Below, in pieces: positions 8,560 to 16,469 of a DNA stretch of 64,000 nucleotides; positions within the stretch are counted from its first letter, which is position 1; each line of letters opens with the position of its first letter. The notes beneath the pieces were generated by a model. It did no database searches. It was not told the DNA's origin and saw only the letters and a list, made by a program, of their open reading frames with translations. The DNA comes from Gammaproteobacteria bacterium (GTDB lineage Bacteria; Pseudomonadota; Gammaproteobacteria; Steroidobacterales; Steroidobacteraceae), in contig DAIDHD010000046.1 of NCBI GenBank assembly GCA_027459765.1, positions 62,001 to 126,000 of the forward strand. The letters are read 5' to 3'. The position numbers and the translations under genes are program-made.

Positions 8560-9708
8560 GTGGAAATCGAACCAGCCGGCGAGACGCCGCCACGGCGCAG
8601 GCGCGGCGCCCTCTGGCTGGTCGTAGGCGTCTGCGCCGCCGTCGCGGCGGCCGTGGGCGTGCGTTACTCGCGTGCGGTCGCAGCCAAGGCTGCCGCGACG
8701 CCGCAGGCCGCGGTACCCACCGTGTCGGTCACTCGCGCCGGGCGGAGCAATCTGCCCGCGACCGTGCAGATCATCGGTACGATCGCGGCCCGCTACGACA
8801 TGCCCATCGGCGTGGAGGGTGACGGCGGCCGTGTTGCCGCCATCTACGTGGAGGCGGGGGATCGCGTGAAGCGCGGCCAGCTTCTCGCCCGCCTCGACGA
8901 CTCGGTCATCGCCCCGCAGGTGCGCAATCTCGAAGCCGCGCTCGAACAGGCGCGCGCCGAGTCCGAGCTCGCCGCCGCCGAATATCGGCGGGCGCTCGCG
9001 GTCGGCGCCTCGGGTGCGCTGTCGGCGGAGGAGACCCAGCGGCGCAAGTCGGGGGCGGTCACGGCCGCGGCGAAGGTGAAAGTGGCGGAAGCGCAGCTCG
9101 CCGAAGCCCAGGCGCGCCTCGCCCGCATGCAGGTACGCGCGCCGGTCGATGGCCTGATCCTCACCCGCAACGTCGAGGTCGGACAGGTCGCCGCCGCGGG
9201 CGGAGCCGCCCTGTTTCGTCTGTCGGCCGGGGGCGAGGTCGAACTGCGCGGCCAGGTCGCCGAGCAGGACCTGCCACTGCTCGCGGTCGGACAGTCCGCG
9301 ACCGTGCGCCTCACCGGCAACGCCCGCGCCTACGAGGGGCGGGTGCGGTTGCTCGGCGCCGTGATCGATCCGCAGACCCGGCTCGGCGAGGTCCGCCTCG
9401 CGTTGACGCCGGATCCCAACCTGAGACCGGGTGCGTTCGCCAACGCCGAGGTGACCATCAGCCGTGCCGAGCGCACGGTGCTGCCGCAGACCGCGGTACT
9501 CACCGACGACAAGGGTAGCTACGTGCTCGTGGTCGGCCGCGACGACCGGATCGAGCGCCGCGCGGTGCGGGTGACGGGCATCGTGCCGAACGGCGTCACC
9601 GTGTCGCAGGGCTTGCAACCGGACGATCAGGTGGTGGCGACGGCCGGCGCGTTCCTGCAGGAAGGAGAGACCGTCAAGCCGGTGGCGCGCGCAGAAGGGC
9701 GCACGTGA
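8560..9708 (+). CDS. RND efflux periplasmic adaptor (membrane fusion protein)
   Basis: This 382-residue HlyD-type adaptor links an inner-membrane RND pump to an outer-membrane channel. It has an N-terminal anchor helix (ALWLVVGVCAAVAAAVGV), a lipoyl-like half motif (YVEAGDRVKRGQLLARLDDS), an alpha-hairpin of heptads (residues about 115-185) and the second lipoyl half (VRAPVDGLILTRNVEVGQVA). Beta-barrel and membrane-proximal domains follow. The GTG start has a GGGAGG ribosome site 10 bases upstream. The stop overlaps the GTG of the RND pump (GTGA), so the two are co-translated. No outer-membrane channel gene is adjacent. The substrate is unknown. Confidence 0.92.
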   Translation: MEIEPAGETPPRRRRGALWLVVGVCAAVAAAVGVRYSRAVAAKAAATPQAAVPTVSVTRAGRSNLPATVQIIGTIAARYDMPIGVEGDGGRVAAIYVEAGDRVKRGQLLARLDDSVIAPQVRNLEAALEQARAESELAAAEYRRALAVGASGALSAEETQRRKSGAVTAAAKVKVAEAQLAEAQARLARMQVRAPVDGLILTRNVEVGQVAAAGGAALFRLSAGGEVELRGQVAEQDLPLLAVGQSATVRLTGNARAYEGRVRLLGAVIDPQTRLGEVRLALTPDPNLRPGAFANAEVTISRAERTVLPQTAVLTDDKGSYVLVVGRDDRIERRAVRVTGIVPNGVTVSQGLQPDDQVVATAGAFLQEGETVKPVARAEGRT

Positions 9709-12700
9709 GGAACATCTCGGCGTGGGCGATCCGTCACCCGGTGACGCCCATCGTGCTGTTCGTGGTGCTCTTCTTCATGGGGCTGGTCGCGTTCGTGCGC
9801 CTGCCCATCAATCTCAATCCGGACATCTCCTTTCCCGTGGTGAGCGTGAACATCGCGCAACCCGGCGCGGCGCCGAGCGAGCTCGAGACGCAGATCGCCC
9901 AGAAGGTCGAAGGCTCGATCGCCAGCATCGGCAACGTACGCAACATCACCACCTACATCACCGAGGGGTCCGTCGGGATATTCCTCCAGTTCCAGATCGG
10001 CACCCCCATCGACCGCGCCGTCAGCGACGTACGCGACGCGGTGGCGAAGGTTCGCAACGATCTGCCGCAGGGAATCCTCGAACCGATCGTGCAGCGACAG
10101 AACGTGGACGGGGGCGCGTTCGCCTACTACGCGGCCACGACCACGCAGATGACGCCCGCCGATCTGAGCTGGTTCATCGACAACACCATCACCAAGCGCC
10201 TCCTGTCGGTCCCCGGGGTGGCGCAGGTCAGTCGCGGCGGAGGCGTGAGCCGCGAGATCCGCGTGCGGCTCGATCCCGCGCGATTGCAGGCGCTCGGCAT
10301 CACCGCCGCCGAAGTGAACGAGCAATTGCGCACGCTCAATCTGGACGCCGCCGGCGGGCGCGCCCAGGTCGGCGGAGGGGAGCAGGCGATCCGCGTGCTC
10401 GGCGGCGCGAAGACTCCACAGGCACTCGGCGACACCGAGATCACCACGCGCGAGGGCAAGCGCTTCCGCCTGCGCGAGGTCGCCGACGTGAGCGACGGCT
10501 TCGCCGAGATACGCTCGCTGGCGAGGCTCAACGGCCGGCCGGCGACCACTTTCGGCGTGTTCAAGGCGCGCGGCGCCTCCGACGTGGCGGTGGCGCGCGG
10601 CGTGGAGGCGGAGCTCGCCAAGATCCGCGCCGAGAATCCCGGCGTGGACCTGCAGCTCGTGTTCACGTCCGTCGATCACACCTTGCGCACCTACGAGTCG
10701 TCGATGAGCGCGCTCGTCGAGGGTTCAGTGCTCGCGATCGTGGTGGTGTGGTTCTTCCTGCGGAGCGCGCGCGCCACGATCATCTCGGCATTGGCCATCC
10801 CGCTGTCCGCCATCCCCACCTTTGCCTTCATGCAGTGGATGGACTTCACCCTCAACGGGATCACGTTGCTGGCGCTGTCCCTGGTGGCCGGCGTGCTGGT
10901 CGACGACGCCATCGTGGAGATCGAGAACATCGTGCGCCACATGCGCATGGGCAAGAGCGCCTTCCGCGCCGCCATGGACGCCGCCGACGAGATCGGGCTC
11001 GCGGTGGTCGCCACCTCGTTCACCATCATTGCGGTGTTCCTGCCGGTCAGCTTCATGGGGGGGGTCTCCGGACAGTACTTCAAGCAGTTCGGGCTGACGG
11101 TCGCAGCGGCCGTGTTCTTCTCGCTGCTGGTGGCGCGGCTCATCACGCCGGTGCTCGCCGCGTATTCGCTGCGCGCCGACTCGCTGCACGAGCACCGCGA
11201 CGACGGCCCCGTCATGACGCGCTACCTCGTGCTGCTGCGCTGGTGCGTCGATCACCGCTGGCGCACCATCGCCGCGGGCACGGTGTTCTTCGTGATCTCC
11301 GTGGCGGCGCTCGCGCTGGTGCCGCAGGCATTCCTTCCGGACGAGGACTTCTCCATCTCCTCGCTCAACGTCGAGCTGCCGCCGGGCGGCACGATCGACG
11401 ACACGGCTCGGGTATCCGCCGCTGCCGCCGCGGTGTTGCGCCGCCAGCCGGAGGTGAAGAGCCTGGTGGAGTTCGTCGGCGGGGACGACGGCGAGGTGCG
11501 CACGGGCCAGATCCTCGTGACGCTGGTGCCGCGCTCGCAGCGCTCGCTCAGCGAGAAGCAGTGGGAGCAGCGAATGATGCCGCTGCTCGCCGCGGTGCCG
11601 GACGGCCAGCTCAGTTTCAGCGGGCAGGGTGCCGGCGGCGACCGCGACATCCAGTTCTACCTGGTCGGTGACGATCCCGTGCGCCTCGAGCGCACCGCCC
11701 GACAGGTGCTCGACGAGATGCGCGGCCTGGCGCAGGTTCGCGGCGCCAGGATTCGCGGCGACTACCCGCGCCCGGAAATCGTGGTGCGTCCGCGGCTCGA
11801 CGTCGCGGCGCAGCTCGGCGTGAGCGTGCAGAGCATCGGCGAGACGATACGCATCGCCACGCTCGGCGATCTGCCGCAGAACGACGCCAAGTTCGCCTTG
11901 AGCGACCGCCTCATCCCCATCCGCGTCAGCCTGGCCGACGATGCGCGACGCGACCTCTCCACCCTCGAGAACCTGCCGGTGCCGACGGCCTCGGGACCGG
12001 CGGTGCCCCTGAAGAGCGTGGCCGACCTGAGTTTCGGAGAAGGCCCGTCGGCCATCCGGCGCTACAACCAGAGCCGGCGCGCCTTCCTCGAGGCGGATCT
12101 CGCACCGGGCGTGCAGCTCGGCGAAGCCATGGCCAGGATCTACGACCTGCCCACCATGAAGCACTTGCCGGAGGGCGTGCAGCTCGTCAAGACCGGTAAC
12201 ACGGAGTTCTTCCAGGAACTCATGCAGAACTTCGCGCTCGCCATCGGCGCCGGCATCCTCATGGTGCTCGCGGTTCTCGTGCTGCTCTTCGCACGCGTGT
12301 TTCAGCCGATCACCATCCTGTCGGCGCTGCCGCTCTCGCTGGGCGGCGCGGCCCTGGCTCTGCTGGTCACCGGCACGCCCTTTTCGATCTCGGTGGTGAT
12401 CGGGGTGCTGATGCTGATGGGCATCGTGGCCAAAAACTCGATCCTGCTGGTCGACTTCGCCATCGAAGAGATGCGCGCAGGCAAGGCGCGCGCCGCGGCG
12501 CTCATCGAGGCAGGCCACAAGCGCGCCCGGCCGATCGTGATGACCACGGTCGCGATGGTGGCGGGCATGATGCCCGTGGCACTCGGATGGGGCGGTGACG
12601 CGGATTTCCGCGCTCCGATGGCCATTTCCGTCATCGGTGGCCTGGTGACTTCGACGCTGCTCACCCTGGTGATCGTGCCGGCGGTCTTCACCGTGTTCGA

Positions 12701-12800
12701 CGATCTGGAGGGTTGGCTGGGGCCGCGGGCGCGGCGTCTGCTCGCGAACCCGGAGACCGGGCCCGCGGCATCGCCCGCGCCGGCGCACGACGGCCGGTAA
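9705..12800 (+). CDS. RND-family multidrug efflux permease (AcrB/MexB-like, HAE1)
   Basis: This 1031-residue proton-driven transporter has the normal RND length and two-fold pseudosymmetry. There is one N-terminal helix (HPVTPIVLFVVLFFMGLVAF), a large periplasmic loop, a helix bundle from about residue 335, a second periplasmic loop and a second bundle near 840-1000. The first bundle holds the proton-relay aspartates in the GVLVDDAIVEIENI segment. The family signature PVSFMGGVSGQYFKQFGLT is present. It forms a complex with the adaptor encoded just upstream. Likely clients are hydrophobic toxic compounds, but the sequence does not say which. Confidence 0.94.
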   Translation: MRNISAWAIRHPVTPIVLFVVLFFMGLVAFVRLPINLNPDISFPVVSVNIAQPGAAPSELETQIAQKVEGSIASIGNVRNITTYITEGSVGIFLQFQIGTPIDRAVSDVRDAVAKVRNDLPQGILEPIVQRQNVDGGAFAYYAATTTQMTPADLSWFIDNTITKRLLSVPGVAQVSRGGGVSREIRVRLDPARLQALGITAAEVNEQLRTLNLDAAGGRAQVGGGEQAIRVLGGAKTPQALGDTEITTREGKRFRLREVADVSDGFAEIRSLARLNGRPATTFGVFKARGASDVAVARGVEAELAKIRAENPGVDLQLVFTSVDHTLRTYESSMSALVEGSVLAIVVVWFFLRSARATIISALAIPLSAIPTFAFMQWMDFTLNGITLLALSLVAGVLVDDAIVEIENIVRHMRMGKSAFRAAMDAADEIGLAVVATSFTIIAVFLPVSFMGGVSGQYFKQFGLTVAAAVFFSLLVARLITPVLAAYSLRADSLHEHRDDGPVMTRYLVLLRWCVDHRWRTIAAGTVFFVISVAALALVPQAFLPDEDFSISSLNVELPPGGTIDDTARVSAAAAAVLRRQPEVKSLVEFVGGDDGEVRTGQILVTLVPRSQRSLSEKQWEQRMMPLLAAVPDGQLSFSGQGAGGDRDIQFYLVGDDPVRLERTARQVLDEMRGLAQVRGARIRGDYPRPEIVVRPRLDVAAQLGVSVQSIGETIRIATLGDLPQNDAKFALSDRLIPIRVSLADDARRDLSTLENLPVPTASGPAVPLKSVADLSFGEGPSAIRRYNQSRRAFLEADLAPGVQLGEAMARIYDLPTMKHLPEGVQLVKTGNTEFFQELMQNFALAIGAGILMVLAVLVLLFARVFQPITILSALPLSLGGAALALLVTGTPFSISVVIGVLMLMGIVAKNSILLVDFAIEEMRAGKARAAALIEAGHKRARPIVMTTVAMVAGMMPVALGWGGDADFRAPMAISVIGGLVTSTLLTLVIVPAVFTVFDDLEGWLGPRARRLLANPETGPAASPAPAHDGR

Positions 12801-12834
12801 ACCCCCTGCGGCGGCCGCGCGTTGTAGCACCGTC

Positions 12835-13683
12835 ATGAAGCGCGCTCCTCGGTGGCTTTCGATGCTGATCCTGCTGCCGGCGGCCGCGCACGCCGGCCTC
12901 GCCGGCGATCTGGACTGGGCGCGACGCACGGGCTGCGGCTTCGCGGCGCCGGCCGGCCCCTTGCGGGAGAGTCCCGTGCTCGACGCGGCGGTGCGCCGGG
13001 TGGCGTCCGGTGCATCCCTGCACGCCGCGCTTGCGGCCGCCGGGTACACGGCGCGGCAATCCTCCGCCGTGCATCTGTCCGGGAACGTCGGCGACGGCGC
13101 GGTGGCGCACACGCTCGCAAGCAGCTACTGCGCCACGCTGCGCGACGCGCACTGGCGCGAATTCGGCGGCTGGCGGCGGGGTTCGGATGTCTGGCTGCTG
13201 CTTGCGGATCCCGCGCCGCTGCCGCGCGCTGCCGATGCCGCCGCCATGAGCCGGCTGATCCTCGACGTCGTCAACGAGGCGCGCGCGAGCGGCCACCGTT
13301 GCGGTCGCCGCTACTTCGGTCCGGCGCCGCCCTTGGTGCTCGACGCGCGGCTCGGCGCGGCGGCGCTGGAGCACTCCCGCGACATGGCGAGTCACGAGCT
13401 ATTCGAGCACCGCGGCCACGACGGCAGCACCCCGGCGCAGCGCGTGCGGCGCGCCGGTTACGGACCCTACCGCGTGGTGGGCGAGAACATCGCCGCCGGC
13501 GCCATGACCGGCCTCGAGGTGGCCCGAGGGTGGCTCGACAGCCCCGAACACTGCGAGAACATCATGGATCCGCGCTTCGTGCAGATCGGCATCGGTTACG
13601 CGGTGGCGCCCGCCGGCGATTACCGGGTCTACTGGACCCAGGTTTTCGCGGCGCCCGCGCAGCACGCCGCCCGCGGTCATTGA
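12835..13683 (+). CDS. Secreted CAP/SCP-domain protein
   Basis: This 282-residue protein has a signal peptide (LSMLILLPAAAHA) and a C-terminal CAP domain (about residues 140-275). Family marks are LGAAALEHSRDMASHELFEH, where the last histidine is a CAP-tetrad residue, VGENIAAG, and the W/H motif WLDSPEHCENIMDP. The N-terminal half (about residues 20-135) matches nothing I recognise. Bacterial CAP proteins are secreted, often bind lipids or metals, and have unclear roles. The gene begins 34 bases after the efflux pump on the same strand but seems functionally unrelated. It converges with the DHA2 transporter gene. Confidence 0.85.
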   Translation: MKRAPRWLSMLILLPAAAHAGLAGDLDWARRTGCGFAAPAGPLRESPVLDAAVRRVASGASLHAALAAAGYTARQSSAVHLSGNVGDGAVAHTLASSYCATLRDAHWREFGGWRRGSDVWLLLADPAPLPRAADAAAMSRLILDVVNEARASGHRCGRRYFGPAPPLVLDARLGAAALEHSRDMASHELFEHRGHDGSTPAQRVRRAGYGPYRVVGENIAAGAMTGLEVARGWLDSPEHCENIMDPRFVQIGIGYAVAPAGDYRVYWTQVFAAPAQHAARGH

Positions 13684-13706
13684 GTCGGCCGCGCGCTCGG
13701 GAGCGC

Positions 13707-15236
13707 TCATTCAGCCAGCGCGTGTGCGCTCGACAGGCCGTCTGCGCCGCCCGGCTTGCTGATCAGCAACAGCAGCGGCATGACTGCGAGCGTGAGATAG
13801 AGCATCAACCGGAAATCGTCGAGGTAGGCGATCATGCCCGCCTGGCGCGTCACCAGCGCATCGAGCGCCGCCGCGTGCGCCGGGCGGGTAACGTCGAAGG
13901 CCGACGCCACCGCCGGGTCGTTCCAGGCGGGATTGACCCGCGTGATGCGCTCCACGAGCGACGCGTGCACGGAGGCGGTATGGCGCACCAGCACGGTCTG
14001 CACCAGTGATATGCCGATGCTGCTGCCGATGTTGCGCACCAGGCTGTACATGGCCGTGGCCTGGGCGCGAAGTTCGGCCGCCAGGGTCGAGAACGACACC
14101 GTGCTCAGCGGCACGAACACCAGTCCGAGACCGATGCCCTGGATCACGCCCGGCCAGACGATGTCGCCCTCGGACAGGTCGAGCGAGTACCCGCACATGA
14201 GCCACAGCGCGAGTGCCGTCAGCGCGAACCCCGCGAGCAGCGTGAGGCGCACGTCGACGCGCCCGACGACCCTGCCGGCGATCATCATCGCGAACATGGT
14301 GCCGATGCCGGCCGGCGCCGTCACGAGCCCGGTCGTGGCGACCGGATAACCGACCAGGGATTCGAGCAGCGTCGGCGTCAGTGCGCGAGTGGCGTAGAGC
14401 ACCAGGCCAACCACGAAGATGAAGAACGTGCCGGTGAGGTAGTTGCCGTTGCCGAGCAGGCGCCGGTCGAAGAAGGAGCGCTCGGCGGGACTCAGTGCGG
14501 TGTGGGCGATGAAGTAGGTGAAGGCGATCACCAGCACGACCAGCTCGACCCAGGTCTCGGTCGATGAGAACCAGTCGTTCTGTTCGCCGCGATCGAGCAG
14601 GAGCTGCAGTGCGCCGATCGCGAGGCTCAGGAAGGTGAAACCGAAGGCGTCGAAGCGAAGCCGGCGCGCAGCGGGAGGATCGGGAATGAAACGCCACATG
14701 CCCGCGAGGGCGAGCGCGCCGATGGGCACGTTGATGAAGAATACCCAGCGCCAGTCGTAGCGGTCGGTCAGCCAGCCGCCGAGGGTCGGTCCGAGGATGG
14801 GTCCCACCATCACGCCCATGCCCCAGACTGCCATCGCGGAGCCCTGGCGTTCGCGTGGATTGATCTCCATCAGCACGACCTGCGAGAGCGGCACCAGCGC
14901 CGCGCCGAATACGCCCTGCAGCAGTCGCGCCGCGACGATCTGGCCCAGCGACGCGGCGATGCCGCACAGCGCCGAGGCCAGCGTGAAGCCAACCACCGAG
15001 GCGAGGAATACCGGCTTCTGCCCGAATCGATCCACGAACCAGCCGGTGAGGGGCGTGGCGATCGCAGCCGCGACGATGTAGGCGGTGAGCACCCACGCGA
15101 TCTGATCCTGCGAGCCAGAGAGGCTCCCCTGCATGTGCGGAAGAGCCACGTTGGCGATCGTGCTGTCGAGCGTCTGCATGATCGTGGCGAGCATGATCGA
15201 CAGCGTGATCATGCGTCGCTGGGCCGCGCCGATCAT
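13707..15236 (-). CDS. DHA2-family MFS drug efflux transporter (EmrB/QacA type)
   Basis: This 509-residue, 14-helix proton antiporter belongs to the EmrB subfamily. The N-terminus (LSIMLATIMQTLDSTIANVA) carries the TM1 motif that includes the conserved aspartate, followed by WVLTAYIVAAAIATPLTGWF and the motif-A-like loop DRFGQKPVFL. The antiporter motif-C region is GMGVMVGPILGPTLGGWLT. It probably exports a hydrophobic toxic compound that also relieves MarR repression of the upstream gene. No EmrA-type adaptor lies next to it. Its start overlaps the stop of a six-codon minicistron that links it to marR. Confidence 0.92.
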   Translation of the reverse strand: MIGAAQRRMITLSIMLATIMQTLDSTIANVALPHMQGSLSGSQDQIAWVLTAYIVAAAIATPLTGWFVDRFGQKPVFLASVVGFTLASALCGIAASLGQIVAARLLQGVFGAALVPLSQVVLMEINPRERQGSAMAVWGMGVMVGPILGPTLGGWLTDRYDWRWVFFINVPIGALALAGMWRFIPDPPAARRLRFDAFGFTFLSLAIGALQLLLDRGEQNDWFSSTETWVELVVLVIAFTYFIAHTALSPAERSFFDRRLLGNGNYLTGTFFIFVVGLVLYATRALTPTLLESLVGYPVATTGLVTAPAGIGTMFAMMIAGRVVGRVDVRLTLLAGFALTALALWLMCGYSLDLSEGDIVWPGVIQGIGLGLVFVPLSTVSFSTLAAELRAQATAMYSLVRNIGSSIGISLVQTVLVRHTASVHASLVERITRVNPAWNDPAVASAFDVTRPAHAAALDALVTRQAGMIAYLDDFRLMLYLTLAVMPLLLLISKPGGADGLSSAHALAE

Positions 15237-15264
15237 CGCGTCGCGCCGATCATTGCGTCGCGTC
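15231..15264. repeat. Tandem 17-bp duplication at the marR/MFS junction
   Basis: Two adjacent 17-base units (15231-15247 and 15248-15264) differ at two positions; both contain GATCAT and GCGTCGCG. Each unit carries an ATG on the minus strand. The duplication therefore lies exactly across the marR stop and the transporter start. Confidence 0.85.
15233..15253 (-). CDS. Six-codon minicistron (MIGATR) between marR and the DHA2 gene
   Basis: On the minus strand the ATG at 15253 overlaps the marR stop (ATGA). It is followed by five sense codons and a TGA that overlaps the transporter ATG at 15236 (again ATGA). The peptide MIGATR repeats the transporter N-terminus MIGA, because both arise from the 17-base tandem duplication. 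The reading frame is certain from the sequence; whether it is translated is inference. It could preserve translational coupling that the duplication would otherwise have broken. Confidence 0.4.
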   Translation of the reverse strand: MIGATR

Positions 15265-15684
15265 GATCAAGTTCTCGAGCCGTTCCAGCAGCCGCGTGGC
15301 GCTGTCCAGATCCTCGCGCGCCAGCTGCCCTAGGAGTTCGCGCCGAAAGCCCGCGGCCGTCGCGTGCACGGTCTCGTAGAGGCGCACGCCCTGCGGCGTC
15401 AGGCGCACGAGCTTCACGCGGCGATCCGAGGACGACGGCTCGCGCGTGACGAGACCGGCACGCACCAGCCGGTCGATCATGGCGACCATGGTGGCACCTT
15501 CGACACCGAGCCGCTCGGCCAGGACCGACTGCGACGGGGGTTGCGCCGACTTGGCCGCGACGGCGATGGTCATCCAGCCCGCCTGGCTGAGGCCGAGGTG
15601 GCGCAGGCGACGATCCAAAGCCTGGCGCCACGCGCGCGCGGTGTTGTGCAAGGCCGAGGCAAAACGTTCCTGCAGTTCGGTCAT
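15250..15684 (-). CDS. MarR-family transcriptional regulator
   Basis: This 144-residue winged-helix regulator has the recognition region SQSVLAERLGVEGATMVAMI, then DRLVRAGLVTREPSSSDRRVKLVRLT, whose DRR(V)K wing is the MarR hallmark. Proteins of this class bind palindromic operators as dimers and release them on binding phenolic or hydrophobic ligands. It is the first gene of a leftward operon with a DHA2 efflux transporter. A pair of near-palindromic 11-base elements sits 8 to 33 bases upstream of the ATG, as expected for autorepression. The ligand is unknown. Confidence 0.92.
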   Translation of the reverse strand: MTELQERFASALHNTARAWRQALDRRLRHLGLSQAGWMTIAVAAKSAQPPSQSVLAERLGVEGATMVAMIDRLVRAGLVTREPSSSDRRVKLVRLTPQGVRLYETVHATAAGFRRELLGQLAREDLDSATRLLERLENLIDATQ

Positions 15685-15691
15685 GAGCCGC

Positions 15692-15717
15692 CTAATGATT
15701 AGTAGCCTAATGGATAG
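15692..15717. promoter_or_regulatory. Probable MarR operator
   Basis: A perfect 11-base palindrome, CTAATGATTAG (15692-15702), is followed 15 bases later by a near copy, CTAATGGATAG (15707-15717). Both lie immediately upstream of the marR ATG and in an AT-rich pocket of a GC-rich region. The position overlaps where the promoter and ribosome site must be, so bound MarR would block its own operon. This is inferred from symmetry and position. Confidence 0.6.
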
Positions 15718-15815
15718 AGTAGCGCGATTCGTGCCGGCGTGACAATGTCATTGCAGCGCGGAACCATCGCCAAAGCGAGGCGTCGTATCAGCATGAACCA
15801 GGAAGTCCACGCCGC

Positions 15816-16361
15816 ATGAACCAGCTCACTCTGTTCACCGTCGCCACGCCGGCCGAGGGCGTGTTGCCGCGCCGTTCGGTTGCCGACGGCCATCCCATCG
15901 GTCCGAGCGATCCGGCGATCAGTGTGGTCACGGACTTCACCCGCGAGCACCCCGCCACCGTGGACGAAGACCGCCAGATCGACGATGCCCTCGCCGACAT
16001 GATCCGCGCCGGCGTGCGCGCCTTGTTGGTGGTCAAGGATCATCGCATCGTGGGCCTGGTCACTTCCTATGACATCCAAGGCGAGCGGCCGCTACAGTTC
16101 CTGCAATCCTCGAACTACACCCGTCACGAGGACGTGCGCGTCGTCGACGTGATGACCGCCTGGCCGGAATTGGTCGCTATCGACTGGCGGAGCCTTCAGG
16201 GGGCGACCGCGGGCGACCTGTTGCGCCTGTTCCAGGAGTCCGCTCGTACTCACCTGCTGGTGATCGAGGCCGAGGGCAGCGGTGACGGCTGTGTGGTGCG
16301 CGGGCTCATATCGCGTGCGCGGCTCGAGCGGCAGCTCCTCGGTCTGCGACGCACCGGCTGA
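15816..16361 (+). CDS. CBS-domain pair protein
   Basis: This 181-residue soluble protein consists mainly of two CBS motifs. The first spans about residues 33-88 (VTDFTREHPATVDEDRQIDD, then VKDHRIVGLVTSYDI). The second spans about 105-175 (VVDVMTAWPELVAID, then LLVIEAEG and VRGLISRARLERQL). CBS pairs usually bind adenine nucleotides or S-adenosylmethionine and act as sensors. No catalytic domain is attached, so a regulatory role is likely, but the partner cannot be read from context. It lies between the marR operon (divergent) and the carnitine island, and its part in either is unknown. Confidence 0.85.
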   Translation: MNQLTLFTVATPAEGVLPRRSVADGHPIGPSDPAISVVTDFTREHPATVDEDRQIDDALADMIRAGVRALLVVKDHRIVGLVTSYDIQGERPLQFLQSSNYTRHEDVRVVDVMTAWPELVAIDWRSLQGATAGDLLRLFQESARTHLLVIEAEGSGDGCVVRGLISRARLERQLLGLRRTG

Positions 16362-16418
16362 TCCGTCGCGGGGCGCGGACCTCAAGGCCTCGCCGGCGGC
16401 GTCCACCCCGCCAACTTC

Positions 16419-16426
16419 AGTATACT
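16419..16426 (+). promoter_or_regulatory. Possible -10 element (AGTATACT) ahead of the aldehyde dehydrogenase operon
   Basis: TATACT at 16421-16426 lies in the only AT-rich patch of the 108-base gap before the aldehyde dehydrogenase and is 44 bases upstream of its ATG. AGTATACT is itself a perfect palindrome, so it could instead be an operator. No convincing -35 hexamer is visible 17 bases upstream. Confidence 0.35.
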
Positions 16427-16469
16427 CGTGGTCGCTGGGCAACAGCGTCAACGGGGAGCATTCAATTCC

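Noticed and set aside
13693..13706. A small palindrome (GCGCTC-GG-GAGCGC) between the CAP and DHA2 genes as a terminator
   Set aside because: The stem is only five to six base pairs in GC-rich DNA with no T run, so it is too weak to call.
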